Of a stretch of 64,000 bases of DNA, positions 34,756-44,549 are shown one piece after another. Under the pieces are notes generated by a model. The model had not been told where the DNA came from, did not search any database, and saw only the letters and a list, made by a program, of their open reading frames with translations. Origin of the DNA: Sulfitobacter alexandrii. Its GTDB lineage: Bacteria > Pseudomonadota > Alphaproteobacteria > Rhodobacterales > Rhodobacteraceae. Location of the stretch: positions 2,976,001 through 3,040,000 of the forward strand of contig NZ_CP018076.1 in the NCBI RefSeq assembly GCF_001886735.1, read 5' to 3'. The translations under genes were made by a program, and so were the position numbers. The first letter of the stretch is position 1. Each line of letters begins with the position of its first letter.

Positions 34756-35869
34756 TGAAGCGCTCCAGGTGGTGGTCGGTGTCGCCGAACCGATGGTCGG
34801 CCATGACGATCCGCTTGGCGATATGCGCAAGTTCGTATTCCTGCGTCATGGCGATGCCGCCATGCATCTGGATCGATTCCTCCGCCACAAGGCGGCCGGC
34901 CCGGCCCAGCAGGTTCTTTGCCGCCGAGACGTGGCTTTCGCGGATGGCCCTGTCGGATTCAAGATGCCCGGCGGCGTTGATCACCGAGGAGCGGGCCTGT
35001 TCCATCTCGATCTGGAGATCGGACATGCGGTGCGCCAGCGCCTGAAAGCTGCCGATGGGACGCCCGAACTGCTTGCGGGTGCCCAGGTAGTCCCTCGTCA
35101 GCCTGGTCGCGGTTTCCATCGCGCCCAGGGTTTCGGCCACCTGCGCGACCGCCGCCTTCGCCACCCGTGCCTCGATCGCGGGCAGCGCCTTGCCGGCGTC
35201 GCCCAGACGGGCGGAGGCAGGCACCTTCACGTCGTCCAGCATCACCTCGGCGGCGCGTCCGCCGGCCAGCAGGCCATACCCCTGAACCGTGACACCCTTG
35301 GTGTCCGCGGGCACGAGGAACAGCGAAATCCCGGCATCATCGCCCGGCTCGCCGCTTTCGCGGGCCGAGACGACCAGCATGTCGGCGGCTTCGGCGTTGA
35401 CCACGACGGCCTTGTGGCCGTTCAGCACGATGTCGTCGCCATCGGTCTTTGCGGTGGTCTGCACGCGGTTCAGGTCATAGCGGCTGGTCGGCTCGCCATG
35501 GGCAAAGGCCAGTTGCAGGCTGCCCGCGATGATCTCTTCCACATGCGCCTTCTGGTCGTCGGTCCCGAGGTCCGCGATCAGGCCACCGGCCAGCACGCCG
35601 GTATCGAGGAATGGTTCGACCACGCCCGCGCGGCCCAGTTCCTCGAACACCGTGGTGATGTCGAAGCCCTTGCCGCCGAAACCGCCCTGCTCTTCGGTGA
35701 ACAGCGCGCCGATCACGCCGAGTTCGGCCAGTTCCGACCAGATTTCGGCGCTGTAACCCGCATCGCTGGCGATGATCTTGTTCCGGGTGGCGGTGTCGTA
35801 TTTCTCGCGCAGGTAGCGGCGCAGGGTGTCCTGCAGCATCTGGCGTTCTTCAGTCAGCTCGAAATTCAT
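34736..35869 (-). CDS. Acyl-CoA dehydrogenase (PimD-like small subunit)
   Basis: A 377-residue flavoprotein of the acyl-CoA dehydrogenase fold (MNFELTEERQMLQDTLRRYL at the start, ESIQMHGGIAMTQEYE near the end). Length and order beside a 397-residue partner resemble PimD/PimC of Rhodopseudomonas, which act together on pimeloyl-CoA. The MCAD-type YEGT glutamate motif is absent. It lies 3 bases after the partner gene. Confidence 0.85.
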   Translation of the reverse strand: MNFELTEERQMLQDTLRRYLREKYDTATRNKIIASDAGYSAEIWSELAELGVIGALFTEEQGGFGGKGFDITTVFEELGRAGVVEPFLDTGVLAGGLIADLGTDDQKAHVEEIIAGSLQLAFAHGEPTSRYDLNRVQTTAKTDGDDIVLNGHKAVVVNAEAADMLVVSARESGEPGDDAGISLFLVPADTKGVTVQGYGLLAGGRAAEVMLDDVKVPASARLGDAGKALPAIEARVAKAAVAQVAETLGAMETATRLTRDYLGTRKQFGRPIGSFQALAHRMSDLQIEMEQARSSVINAAGHLESDRAIRESHVSAAKNLLGRAGRLVAEESIQMHGGIAMTQEYELAHIAKRIVMADHRFGDTDHHLERFIALSAA

Positions 35870-35872
35870 CAG

Positions 35873-37066
35873 TTATCCTCCCATCGTGACCTTGGCGATG
35901 ATGCCACGCTGGATTTCGTTGGAGCCGCCGAAGATCGACAGCTTGCGGTTGTTGAAATACTGCGCCGCCACCGGACCGGCCGCGAGCGGATCGGGCAGGC
36001 CCGCGTTCGACCCCTCGATCGCTTCGGAGGCGAAGGGCATCGCGTATGCACCGGCCGCGCGCCGCGCGAGGTCGTTGATCTCCTGCCGGATGATCGTGCC
36101 CTTGACCTTGAGCATGGAGGATTCCACCCCCGGCGCCGTGCCCGCCGCCGCCTTGGAGATGATGCGCAGGTTGGTGGTGGACATGGCCTGCAGGTCGATT
36201 TCCACCTGCGCCAGACGCGCGGCGAAATGCGGATTCTGGATCAGGGGCTTGCCGCCCGCCATCTCGGCCTTGGCGATGCGCTTGACCGCTGTCAGCCCGG
36301 CCTGGGAGAACCCGACGCCGGCGATGTTGGTGCGTTCGTGGGTCAGCAGGTACTTGGCATAGGTCCAGCCCTTGTTTTCCTCGCCCACGAGGTTCTCTGC
36401 CGGCACCTTCACGTCGTTGAAGAAGACCTCGTTCACCTCGGCGCTGCCGTCGAGCAGGATGATCGGGCGCACTTCGATACCCGGCGTGTTCATGTCGATC
36501 AGCAGGAACGAAATGCCTTCCTGCTGCTTGACGTCCTTGTCCGTCCGCACGAGGCAGAAGATCATGTTGGCGTGCTGACCCAGCGTGGTCCAGGTCTTCT
36601 GCCCGTTGACGATGTAGTGGTCCCCGTCACGCACCGCCGTTGTCTTGAGCGAGGCGAGGTCGGACCCGGCACCGGGTTCGGAATAGCCCTGGCACCACCA
36701 GTCTTCGCCCGACAGGATGCGCGGCAGCCAATAGTCCTGCTGTTCCTTGGAGCCGAACTTCTGCAGCACCGGGGCGAGCATCGACAGGCCGAAGGGGACG
36801 ATGCGCGGCGCGTGGTGGGCGGCGGCCTCTTCCTCGAAGATGTGGCGCTGCACGGCGTTCCACTCGGCCCCGCCGAACTTCTTGGGCCAGTTCGGCGCGA
36901 GCCAGCCCTGTTCGTTCAGGATCGCGTGCCAGCGTTCGATGTCCGCCTTGCCAAGTTCGTCGCCGCCGCGAACCTTGTCGCTCAGCTCCTTGGGCAGTTT
37001 CTCTTTGAGGAATGTCCGGACTTCCTCGCGGAAGGCCTTCTCTTCGTCGGAATAGCTCAGATCCAT
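35873..37066 (-). CDS. Acyl-CoA dehydrogenase (PimC-like large subunit)
   Basis: A 397-residue acyl-CoA dehydrogenase with MDLSYSDEEKAFREEVRTFL at the start, the flavin-contact block QGYSEPGAGSDLASLKT near residue 130, and IFGGSNEIQRGIIA at the end. The last block has glycine where MCAD-type enzymes have the catalytic glutamate, so catalysis must use another residue or the paired subunit. Probably a heteromeric dehydrogenase with the next gene. Substrate inferred as dicarboxylyl- or other long-chain acyl-CoA. Confidence 0.85.
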   Translation of the reverse strand: MDLSYSDEEKAFREEVRTFLKEKLPKELSDKVRGGDELGKADIERWHAILNEQGWLAPNWPKKFGGAEWNAVQRHIFEEEAAAHHAPRIVPFGLSMLAPVLQKFGSKEQQDYWLPRILSGEDWWCQGYSEPGAGSDLASLKTTAVRDGDHYIVNGQKTWTTLGQHANMIFCLVRTDKDVKQQEGISFLLIDMNTPGIEVRPIILLDGSAEVNEVFFNDVKVPAENLVGEENKGWTYAKYLLTHERTNIAGVGFSQAGLTAVKRIAKAEMAGGKPLIQNPHFAARLAQVEIDLQAMSTTNLRIISKAAAGTAPGVESSMLKVKGTIIRQEINDLARRAAGAYAMPFASEAIEGSNAGLPDPLAAGPVAAQYFNNRKLSIFGGSNEIQRGIIAKVTMGG

Positions 37067-37103
37067 GTCGGTGCTCCTATCGGTCAGTCGTCATGCCGCG
37101 CCG

Positions 37104-39197
37104 TCACGAGGCGGCCTTGTTGAGATCGTCAAATGTCCGGCCCTCGGCCACGAGTTTCTTGAGCAGCGGGGCGGGCTGCCAGAACCACGCATCCTCCTGC
37201 GCGTAGCGTTCGATGTCCGCCAGCACGTTGTCCAGTCCCTGGATATCCGCCCATTTCATCGGTCCTCCCCAGAACCGCGGGAAGCCGTAGCCGAAGAGCA
37301 GCGTCATATCGACGTCCAGGGGACGGCGTGCGATGCCTTCGCCAACGACCTTGGCCGCTTCGTTCACCATCGCACACATATAGCGCCGCACAATCTCCTC
37401 GTCGGTGAAATCACGTGGCGTAATTCCGCGCTCCGCCTGTTCCTCGGCCACCAGTTCGGCGATTTTCGGGTTCGGCGTGCCCCCGCGCTTGCCCTTCTCG
37501 TAGACATAGTAACCTTCGCCGGTCTTCTGGCCGAAATGCCCCTGTTCGCAGAGCCGGTCGATGTAGGTGGGCACACGTTCCTCGGGGTGGCGATGCGGCG
37601 CCTTGCGCTTGCGCGTGGCCCAGCCGATGTCGAGCCCCGCGAGGTCGGCCACGGCAAACGGCCCCATGGCAAAGCCGAAGTCGGTCAGCGCCTTGTCGAT
37701 CTGGAAGGGCGACGCCCCGTCGAGCACCATGTGGTCCGCCGCGGTCCGGTAGACCGCCAGAATCCGATTGCCGATGAAGCCGTCGCACACGCCCGCGCGC
37801 ACGCTGACCTTGCCCAGTGCCTTGCCCAGCGCAAAGCCGGTGGCGACGACATCGGGCGCGGTCTTGTCGGCCACGACGACCTCGAGCAGCTTCATCACAT
37901 GCGCGGGCGAGAAGAAGTGCAGGCCGATCACGTCCTCGGGCCGCGAAGTCGCGGCGGCGATCTCGTTCACGTCGAGATAGGACGTGTTCGTCGCCAGCAC
38001 GCAGCCGGGCTTGCAGACGGCATCAAGTCTGCCGAAGACCTCGCGCTTCACGCCCATGTCCTCGAACACCGCCTCGACCACCAGATCGACGTCGCGCAGG
38101 CTGTCGTAGTTGACCGACACCTCGAGACCGGTCGTCATCATCGCCTCGTAGCGGCTTTCGGACAGCTTGCCGCGCTTGACCGCGCCCTGAAGATTGCCGG
38201 CGATTCGCTCGCGCGCGGCATCCGCCGCCTCCTGCTTCATCTCGATCAGGATGACGTTGAGGCCCGCCAGCAGGGCCGCCGTGGCAATGCCCGCGCCCAT
38301 CGTGCCGCCACCGATGATGCCGACGGATTGCAGCGCGCGCGGCTCCACGCCCTTGAGTTCCGGCAGGTTGCCCACCGCGCGTTCGTTGAAGAAGGCGTGG
38401 ATCATGCCCTTGCGCTGGTCGGTTTGCATGAGGTCCATGAAATGGGCCCGCTCGCGCTTCATGCCTTCGGCGAAGGGGTGTTCGGCGCTGTCTTGCACCG
38501 CGCGCACGGCGGTGGCGGGGCTGATCTGGCCGCGCCCTTTCTTGAGCACCGAATCGTAGGTGGCATCCCAGTCGATCGGTTCGGGCGCGGGCAATTCGCT
38601 GACCGGGCGGCGCGGCGCGCCGGTGCTCAGCAGTTCGCGCACGTAGGCGAGGCCGACCGCCTCGGGGTCGCCTTCCGTTACGCGGTCGACCAGACCCAGT
38701 TCCTCGGCTTCCGCCGCCTTGACCTGACGCCCGGAGGTGATGATCTCGATCGCCTTCTCGGCCCCGGTGAGGCGCGGCAGACGCTGCGTGCCCCCGGCGC
38801 CGGGAATGAGGCCGAGGTGCACTTCGGGCAGGCCCACCCGCGCATCGGGCTGGGCGATGCGGTAGTGGGCGCCCAGCGCCACCTCGAGCCCGCCGCCAAG
38901 GGAAACACCGTGCATGGAGGCCACGACCAGCAGCGGCGAGCCTTCGATCCGAGTGCAGAGATCCGGCAGGAAGGGTTCCTGCGGCGGCTTGCCGAACTCT
39001 GTGATGTCGGCGCCGGCGATGAAGGCGCGTCCCTCGCCCACGATGAGCACCGCCTTCACGCCATCCTCGGCTTCGGCCCGGTCCATCGCATCGGAGAGAC
39101 CCTGACGCACGGCCTGCGACAGGGCGTTGACCGGCGGGTTCCGGATACGCAGCACGGCGATGTCGTCCTGTCGGGAATATTCGATCTTGTCGGTCAT
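37104..39197 (-). CDS. Bifunctional enoyl-CoA hydratase/3-hydroxyacyl-CoA dehydrogenase (FadJ/PimF-like)
   Basis: A 697-residue two-part enzyme. The N-terminal crotonase domain (residues 1-190) has AFIAGADITEF and ASMHGVSLGGGLEVALGAHY with LPEVHLGLIPGAGG. The dehydrogenase part starts at VGIIGGGTMGAGIA near residue 290, with HFFSPAHVMKLLEVV and GFIGNRI following. It hydrates enoyl-CoA and oxidises the 3-hydroxyacyl-CoA. No thiolase gene is adjacent, so the final cleavage step must be supplied from elsewhere. Confidence 0.92.
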   Translation of the reverse strand: MTDKIEYSRQDDIAVLRIRNPPVNALSQAVRQGLSDAMDRAEAEDGVKAVLIVGEGRAFIAGADITEFGKPPQEPFLPDLCTRIEGSPLLVVASMHGVSLGGGLEVALGAHYRIAQPDARVGLPEVHLGLIPGAGGTQRLPRLTGAEKAIEIITSGRQVKAAEAEELGLVDRVTEGDPEAVGLAYVRELLSTGAPRRPVSELPAPEPIDWDATYDSVLKKGRGQISPATAVRAVQDSAEHPFAEGMKRERAHFMDLMQTDQRKGMIHAFFNERAVGNLPELKGVEPRALQSVGIIGGGTMGAGIATAALLAGLNVILIEMKQEAADAARERIAGNLQGAVKRGKLSESRYEAMMTTGLEVSVNYDSLRDVDLVVEAVFEDMGVKREVFGRLDAVCKPGCVLATNTSYLDVNEIAAATSRPEDVIGLHFFSPAHVMKLLEVVVADKTAPDVVATGFALGKALGKVSVRAGVCDGFIGNRILAVYRTAADHMVLDGASPFQIDKALTDFGFAMGPFAVADLAGLDIGWATRKRKAPHRHPEERVPTYIDRLCEQGHFGQKTGEGYYVYEKGKRGGTPNPKIAELVAEEQAERGITPRDFTDEEIVRRYMCAMVNEAAKVVGEGIARRPLDVDMTLLFGYGFPRFWGGPMKWADIQGLDNVLADIERYAQEDAWFWQPAPLLKKLVAEGRTFDDLNKAAS

Positions 39198-39215
39198 CTG
39201 GGTCTCCTTGAATGT

Positions 39216-40007
39216 CTATCCGCGCTGCATCCGGGCCGAGGCATGTCCGGTTTCCCGCTCCAGCGCGCGCACCGTGTCGCGCAGGGCCGGTCCGACCTCG
39301 TCCAGCATCCGGGCGGTTGTCAGGTCACGTGGCGATGCGCCACAGGTAAAGGCAACGGATTCGCAGAACTCTTCTGCATAGTAGGGCACGCTGACCGCGT
39401 TGACAGTGCGGGTGTAGCTCTGATCCCGTGGCACGATCAGGAATCCCTGATGGTCGAGCTGGTACGCCCCTTCCGCGCGGAAGGATGCCAGCGCGGCGGC
39501 ATTGTCCAGCGCCGCAAAACGGTCGTCTTCCATCGCGGCGATCACCGCCATGCCGGAGGACGAGCCAAGGACCGGCGTCTTGTGACCCGGCTCGAGCCAG
39601 ACGGTCGAACGGCCGGTCGGCCGCCATGTCCTTGCCAGCAACATGCGCGCGCCATCCCGGACCGCGATGACCGCCAGTGTCCCGGTCCGGTCCGCGAGGG
39701 ACTGCATCAGGTCCGACGCCTGTTCCACGAAGCCCACGGACAACCCAGCGACGGAGCCGAGGGTCACCGCGGCGGGGCCGAGCCGGAAGCGGTCGTTCCG
39801 GCCCCCGTGAGCCAGATACCCCAGCGCGCACAGCGTGTAGGTCAGGCGCGATACCGTGGGCTTGGGCAAACCGGTGCGTTCGGCGATCTCGGCATGGGTC
39901 AGACCGTTGTCGCTGGCGCGAAACGCCCGCAGCACGCCGAGCCCGCGCGCCAGCGTGTTGGCGAACTTGCGATCCGTTTCACAGGGGTCGGCATGCCCGG
40001 CGGTCAT
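39216..40007 (-). CDS. IclR family transcriptional regulator
   Basis: A 263-residue regulator with an N-terminal helix-turn-helix (THAEIAERTGLPKPTVSRL, residues about 37-55) and an IclR effector domain. It is the first gene of the acyl-CoA operon, 18 bases upstream of the bifunctional enzyme. Start MTAGHADPCE is the last reasonable ATG before the domain; earlier ATGs would extend translation across a palindrome-rich region that looks regulatory. Confidence 0.85.
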   Translation of the reverse strand: MTAGHADPCETDRKFANTLARGLGVLRAFRASDNGLTHAEIAERTGLPKPTVSRLTYTLCALGYLAHGGRNDRFRLGPAAVTLGSVAGLSVGFVEQASDLMQSLADRTGTLAVIAVRDGARMLLARTWRPTGRSTVWLEPGHKTPVLGSSSGMAVIAAMEDDRFAALDNAAALASFRAEGAYQLDHQGFLIVPRDQSYTRTVNAVSVPYYAEEFCESVAFTCGASPRDLTTARMLDEVGPALRDTVRALERETGHASARMQRG

Positions 40008-40091
40008 CGGCAACGGCGCAGCCCGGTCGCGTCCGGGCCCTGTCCAATTGTCGGCGCTGCGCTGCTCCACGGCAAGCCTGTCCCCCCTGCT

Positions 40092-40154
40092 ATTTCGCGA
40101 TGCAGAACGAAGTTCCGCAAATTTCATGCGCAAGATAGTTTCGCGATCTGAAAC
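40092..40154. promoter_or_regulatory. Twin IclR-type operators
   Basis: GTTTC-N7-GAAAC (40138-40154) is a perfect inverted repeat. A similar ATTTC-N7-AGAAC lies 46 bases away (40092-40108), and both share the core TTTCGCGAT. They lie 85-147 bases upstream of the IclR gene chosen start. Two copies fit a tetrameric IclR regulator. Confidence 0.5.
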
Positions 40155-40238
40155 GCACAAGCGCAAACTCCGGCGGCGGAACCGGCAGGCGCGGTGCGCC
40201 GCAACGTCACGGCACCGCCCAGCGGCGCGCCGAAGGGC

Positions 40239-40721
40239 TCAGCCGTAGATGAAGCAGCGACCGGGCACGGCGTCGGCCGGCAGCGGCTGTTCTTTCAGGC
40301 GGTCGAAATACATCCGGTCGGAAGAGACCATCAGCCCGCCGGTGGCCAGCAAGGGCTCGATCAGCGGCGAGACCAGCCGCGCGAAGGCGTCGTTCTTTTC
40401 GAGGTTGTGCCCGCCGAGGTCCGCGTGGATCAGCGCCACTGTCGGACCGAACCGTTTCAGTGCCCGCGGCAAAGTCGTGCGCACATCGCCGAGGATCAGC
40501 ATGTCGTCCGGCGGCGTGCTGTCGGGATGCGCGGCGACCGCGCGCTCGAATACGAAGATCGGACGCGTGCCCATCGTCTCGCGCATGTGGTGGTAGGTCC
40601 GGCCGTTGCCGAGACCCAGTTCGAACACCGGGCCCTCCAGATGGGCGGTCGCGGCTGCGGCGTGGTCGAGACACGCGCGTTGCGACACCATGCGGTTGAT
40701 AAAGACGTCGAGGCGGCTCAT
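40239..40721 (-). CDS. Small class I SAM-dependent methyltransferase, copy 1
   Basis: A 160-residue methyltransferase of the compact type (Methyltransf_17-like). FELGLGNGRTYHHMRETM is the SAM-binding motif I, FERAVAAHPD the acidic loop, ILGDVRTTLP motif II. It is a clear paralogue of the gene at 56486, which ends the glycan operon. It is divergent from the ABC transporter operon. Substrate unknown. Confidence 0.8.
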   Translation of the reverse strand: MSRLDVFINRMVSQRACLDHAAAATAHLEGPVFELGLGNGRTYHHMRETMGTRPIFVFERAVAAHPDSTPPDDMLILGDVRTTLPRALKRFGPTVALIHADLGGHNLEKNDAFARLVSPLIEPLLATGGLMVSSDRMYFDRLKEQPLPADAVPGRCFIYG

Positions 40722-40861
40722 CCGGTTCTCCTTTCGCGGTTGCTGCCTTCATGGCGCAGAGCGCCCGGGATGTGAAGCTTTCACGGCAGGCCGCCCGCGG
40801 CTCTGGACCTGCGGCGCGGAATAGGTTTCACTCCGTCAGGTTGACCATTGGTCCTGACGGG

Positions 40862-42637
40862 ATGCTGATGCCTTCATTGCTCGACGTGGACGCCCTTACA
40901 ATCGGCTTCGGCACCGCTCCCCCGGTTGTCGACGGTGTGAGCTTTTCCGTCCACGCCGGCGAAACGCTGGCGCTGGTCGGCGAAAGCGGGTCCGGCAAGA
41001 CGCTGACCTGCCGGGCGGTGCTGCGGATCCTCCCCGAGACGGCCCAACTGCGGGGCGGTCGCATAGATTTCCGGCAACCGAGCGGCGACATGAACCTGCT
41101 GACCTGTTCCAGCCGTCAGATGCGGCGGATCAGGGGCAACCGGATCGCCATGATTTTCCAGGAACCGATGCGGTCGCTGTCCCCGCTTCACAGGCTGGGC
41201 AACCAGGTGGGCGAGGTGTTGCGCATCCACCGCAGCCTTGGCCGCGCCGAAACGAAGCGCAGGGTGCTGGAGCAATTCGAGAAGGTCGGCTTTGCCGATC
41301 CGGAACGCGCGTGGCGCAGCTACCCTTTCGAGATGTCGGGCGGGATGCGGCAGCGCGCGATGATCGCCATGGCGATGGTGGCAGAGCCGGAGTTGCTGAT
41401 CGCCGACGAACCCACCACGGCGCTGGACGTGACCACGCAGGCGCAGGTGCTGGGCCTGATCCGCAATCTCCAGCAGGAAACCGGCATGGCGGTGATCCTC
41501 GTGACCCATGATCTGGGGGTGGTCGCCAACATGGCGCAGCAGGTGGTGGTGATGAACAGGGGCCGCGTGATGGAAAGGGGCCGCGCCGAAGAGGTGCTCG
41601 GCGCACCGTCCCACGGCTATACCCGCAAGCTCTTTGCCGCGGCGCCGCGCATACCCGACGTGGCCCAGCCGGCCCGCGCGCTCGATCACCGGGACGTGAT
41701 CCTCGATCTGCGGCAGGTGTCCAAGACCTATACGATGCGCGCGGGGGGCTGGCGCAAACCGGTCACCGTCGCCGCCTGCCGGGACGTCAACCTGCAGGTG
41801 ATCCGGGGCAAGACGCTGGCGGTCGTCGGCGAAAGCGGCTCGGGCAAGACGACCTGCGCGCGCATCGCGCTGGGGGCGGAGCGCCCCGACCCCGGTGGCG
41901 AGGTGCTGTTCACCCCCGACCGGGGCGACACGCCCCTGCCTGTGCACGACATGACCCCCGGCCAGCGAACCGCGTTCCAGCGTCAGGCGCAGATGGTGTT
42001 TCAGGACCCCTATTCATCGCTCTCGCCCCGGATGCGGGTACAGAGCGCCATGGTGGAGCCGATGCAGATCCACGGAATCGGCACCGCTGCGGAACAGCGC
42101 GAAAAGGCGGCGGAGATGCTGCGCTGGGTGGGGTTGAATCCCGACATGCTGCGCCGATACCCGCATGCCTTTTCCGGCGGGCAGCGGCAGCGGCTTTCCA
42201 TCGCGCGTGCGCTGACGCTCGATCCCAAGCTGCTGATCTGCGACGAGCCGACCTCGGCGCTCGACGTGTCGGTGCAGGACCAGATCCTGACACTGCTCGA
42301 AGACATTCGCGACCGCGCCGCCCTGAGCTATCTTTTCATCAGTCACGATCTGGCCGTCGTCGCGCGCATCGCGGACGAGGTCGCGGTGATGCGGGCGGGC
42401 GTGATCGTGGAGCAGGCACCGCCCAAGACCCTGTTCTACAACCCGCGCCACCCCTACACGCAGGCGCTGATCGCCGCGCAGCCGGAGCCGGACCTGTCGC
42501 GGCCCATCGACCTCGGCCTCGTCGCCAAGGGAGCGGGATCGCCGGCGAGCTGGCCCGAGCAATTCCGCTTCGACGGCACCGACGCCCCGATGCTGCGCGA
42601 GCTCGATCCCGGACATATGGTGAGGTGCCATGCGTAG
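40862..42637 (+). CDS. Dipeptide/oligopeptide-type ABC transporter, fused ATP-binding protein
   Basis: A 591-residue ATPase with two complete nucleotide-binding domains. The first has [18 protein letters not shown] and [12 protein letters not shown]; the second [18 protein letters not shown] and [12 protein letters not shown]. The fused DppD-DppF layout is common in alphaproteobacterial peptide, opine and galactoside importers. Start [10 protein letters not shown] was chosen, with the ATG two codons later an alternative; the longer open frame upstream lacks similarity. It overlaps the binding-protein gene by 8 bases. Confidence 0.9.
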   Translation: MLMPSLLDVDALTIGFGTAPPVVDGVSFSVHAGETLALVGESGSGKTLTCRAVLRILPETAQLRGGRIDFRQPSGDMNLLTCSSRQMRRIRGNRIAMIFQEPMRSLSPLHRLGNQVGEVLRIHRSLGRAETKRRVLEQFEKVGFADPERAWRSYPFEMSGGMRQRAMIAMAMVAEPELLIADEPTTALDVTTQAQVLGLIRNLQQETGMAVILVTHDLGVVANMAQQVVVMNRGRVMERGRAEEVLGAPSHGYTRKLFAAAPRIPDVAQPARALDHRDVILDLRQVSKTYTMRAGGWRKPVTVAACRDVNLQVIRGKTLAVVGESGSGKTTCARIALGAERPDPGGEVLFTPDRGDTPLPVHDMTPGQRTAFQRQAQMVFQDPYSSLSPRMRVQSAMVEPMQIHGIGTAAEQREKAAEMLRWVGLNPDMLRRYPHAFSGGQRQRLSIARALTLDPKLLICDEPTSALDVSVQDQILTLLEDIRDRAALSYLFISHDLAVVARIADEVAVMRAGVIVEQAPPKTLFYNPRHPYTQALIAAQPEPDLSRPIDLGLVAKGAGSPASWPEQFRFDGTDAPMLRELDPGHMVRCHA

Positions 42638-44549
42638 CCTGATTGCCTGCTTGATACTCTTCGTGATGGCGCAGACGGCCCTCGCCCAGCCCCTGCCGGC
42701 ATTGCAGGAAAGCTCCTTCTGGCAGATGGAGATCGACCGCGGCGATCTGCCCCCGGTGGCGGAGCGGATCCCCGAGACACCGCTTGTCGTGGACCTGCCC
42801 GCCAAGGGGCGCAGCTTCGGGCACCAGGGCGGCACGCTGAGGACGATGGTATCGCGTGCCAAGGACGTGCGGCAGATGGTGATCTACGGCTACGCCCGTC
42901 TGGTGGGTTACGATACAAGCTACGAGCTTTATCCCGACATCCTGCGGGACGTGGAGGTGGTGGACGACCGCAAGTACACCTTGCACCTGCGGCCCGGCCA
43001 CCGCTGGTCCGACGGGGTGCCCTTCACCTCGGAGGATTTCCGGTACTGGTGGGAAAACGTGGCCAACGACGAACGGATCACGCCGACCGGCCCGCCCGAG
43101 TTCATGTACGTCGACGGCGTGCTGGGCAGCGTGACCTTCCCCGACCGATACACCGTCGTTTTCGAATGGCCGACCCCCAATGCCAATTTCCTGCCCCTCC
43201 TGGCGCAGGCGGCGCCGCCGTTCATCTACCGGCCCGCGCATTACCTCAAGCAGTTCCACGGTGATTTCGCGGACCCCGACGCGCTCAAGCTCGAGACCCG
43301 CAAGGCCCGCGTCAAGAGCTGGGCGGCGCTGCATAACCGGGTCGATGCGATGTACAAGTTCGACAATCCCCAGCAGCCGACGCTTCAGCCCTGGATCAAC
43401 GCCAGCGGCACGACCTCGCGGCAGGTGTTCGTGCGCAACCCCTATTACCACCGGATCGACGCCCGGGGCGTGCAGCTGCCCTATATCGACGTGGTGGAGA
43501 TGAGCATCGTCGGCGGCGGGCTGGTCGCGGCCAAGGCCAACGCGGGAGAGGCCGATCTGCAGGCCCGCGGGCTCGACTTTCCCGACATCTCGATCCTCAA
43601 GAAGGGCGAAGCCGACGGCGGCAATTACCGCACCCTGCTGTGGGGCAACGGGGCGGCGAGCCAGATCGCGATCTATCCCAATCTCAACTTCAACGACCCG
43701 GTCTGGCGCGAGGTGATGCGCGATGTCCGGTTCCGCCGCGCCCTGAGCCTCGGGATCGACCGGCACATGATCAACCGCGCACTCTACTTCGGCCTTGCCG
43801 CAGAGGGCGGCATGACCGCGTTGTCCTCCAGCCCGCTGTTCGACCCCGAGGATCTGAGGAAATGGTCCGACATGGACCTGTCTGCGGCCAATGCCCTGCT
43901 GGACCAGATGGGCCTGACCGAACGCACCTCGGACGGGCTGCGCAAGTTGCCCGACGGCCGACCGATGGAGTTCATCGTCGAGACGGCCGGCGAGCGGCAG
44001 GAAGTGGAGAACGCGCTGGCCATCGTCACCGACACATGGCGCGACCTCGGCATCAAGCTGGTGATGCGCCCTCTCGACCGGGACATCCTGCGCAACCGCG
44101 TGTTCGCGGGCGTCACCATGTCCGCGGTGTGGTATGGCTGGGACAACGGCCTGCCCTCCGCCTCCACGTCGCCCATGTATCTCGCCCCCACCGACCAGGT
44201 CTTCTTTGCCTGGCCGAAATGGGGGCAGTACTATCAGTCGGGCGGCGAAGTGGGCGAGCCACCCGACATACCTGCGGCGCAGCGTCTGATGGCGCTTTCG
44301 GATCAATGGAACCATACGTTCGACCGGGAGGAACGCCGCGCCATCTGGGCCGAGATGCTGGATATCCACGCCGACCAGCAATTCGGCATCGGCATCCTGT
44401 CGGAGGCGCCCCAGCCCGTGGTGGTGAACAAGAACCTGCGCAACGTTCCCGAGACCGGCATCTGGGCGTTCGAGCCGGGGGCGCATTTCGGTGTGCACCG
44501 GATCGATGAATTCTACTTCGAAGACGCGCCGCAGCAGGTGACGCAATGA
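42630..44549 (+). CDS. ABC transporter substrate-binding protein, family 5
   Basis: A 639-residue exported binding protein, signal peptide ending near ALAQ (residue 21). Length and the LRDVEVVDDRKYTLHLRPGH and HRWSDGVPFTSEDFRYWWEN blocks place it in the peptide/nickel/opine SBP family 5. At about 640 residues it is in the large group with AgpA- and YejA-like proteins, so galactosides, opines or modified peptides are as likely as plain dipeptides. Confidence 0.88.
   Translation: MRSLIACLILFVMAQTALAQPLPALQESSFWQMEIDRGDLPPVAERIPETPLVVDLPAKGRSFGHQGGTLRTMVSRAKDVRQMVIYGYARLVGYDTSYELYPDILRDVEVVDDRKYTLHLRPGHRWSDGVPFTSEDFRYWWENVANDERITPTGPPEFMYVDGVLGSVTFPDRYTVVFEWPTPNANFLPLLAQAAPPFIYRPAHYLKQFHGDFADPDALKLETRKARVKSWAALHNRVDAMYKFDNPQQPTLQPWINASGTTSRQVFVRNPYYHRIDARGVQLPYIDVVEMSIVGGGLVAAKANAGEADLQARGLDFPDISILKKGEADGGNYRTLLWGNGAASQIAIYPNLNFNDPVWREVMRDVRFRRALSLGIDRHMINRALYFGLAAEGGMTALSSSPLFDPEDLRKWSDMDLSAANALLDQMGLTERTSDGLRKLPDGRPMEFIVETAGERQEVENALAIVTDTWRDLGIKLVMRPLDRDILRNRVFAGVTMSAVWYGWDNGLPSASTSPMYLAPTDQVFFAWPKWGQYYQSGGEVGEPPDIPAAQRLMALSDQWNHTFDREERRAIWAEMLDIHADQQFGIGILSEAPQPVVVNKNLRNVPETGIWAFEPGAHFGVHRIDEFYFEDAPQQVTQ

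Noticed and set aside
34736..34830. ATG start for the PaaI thioesterase inside the acyl-CoA dehydrogenase gene
   Set aside because: It would add 25 residues with serine/threonine/proline-rich, non-family sequence; a TTG with a good ribosome binding site is closer to the domain.
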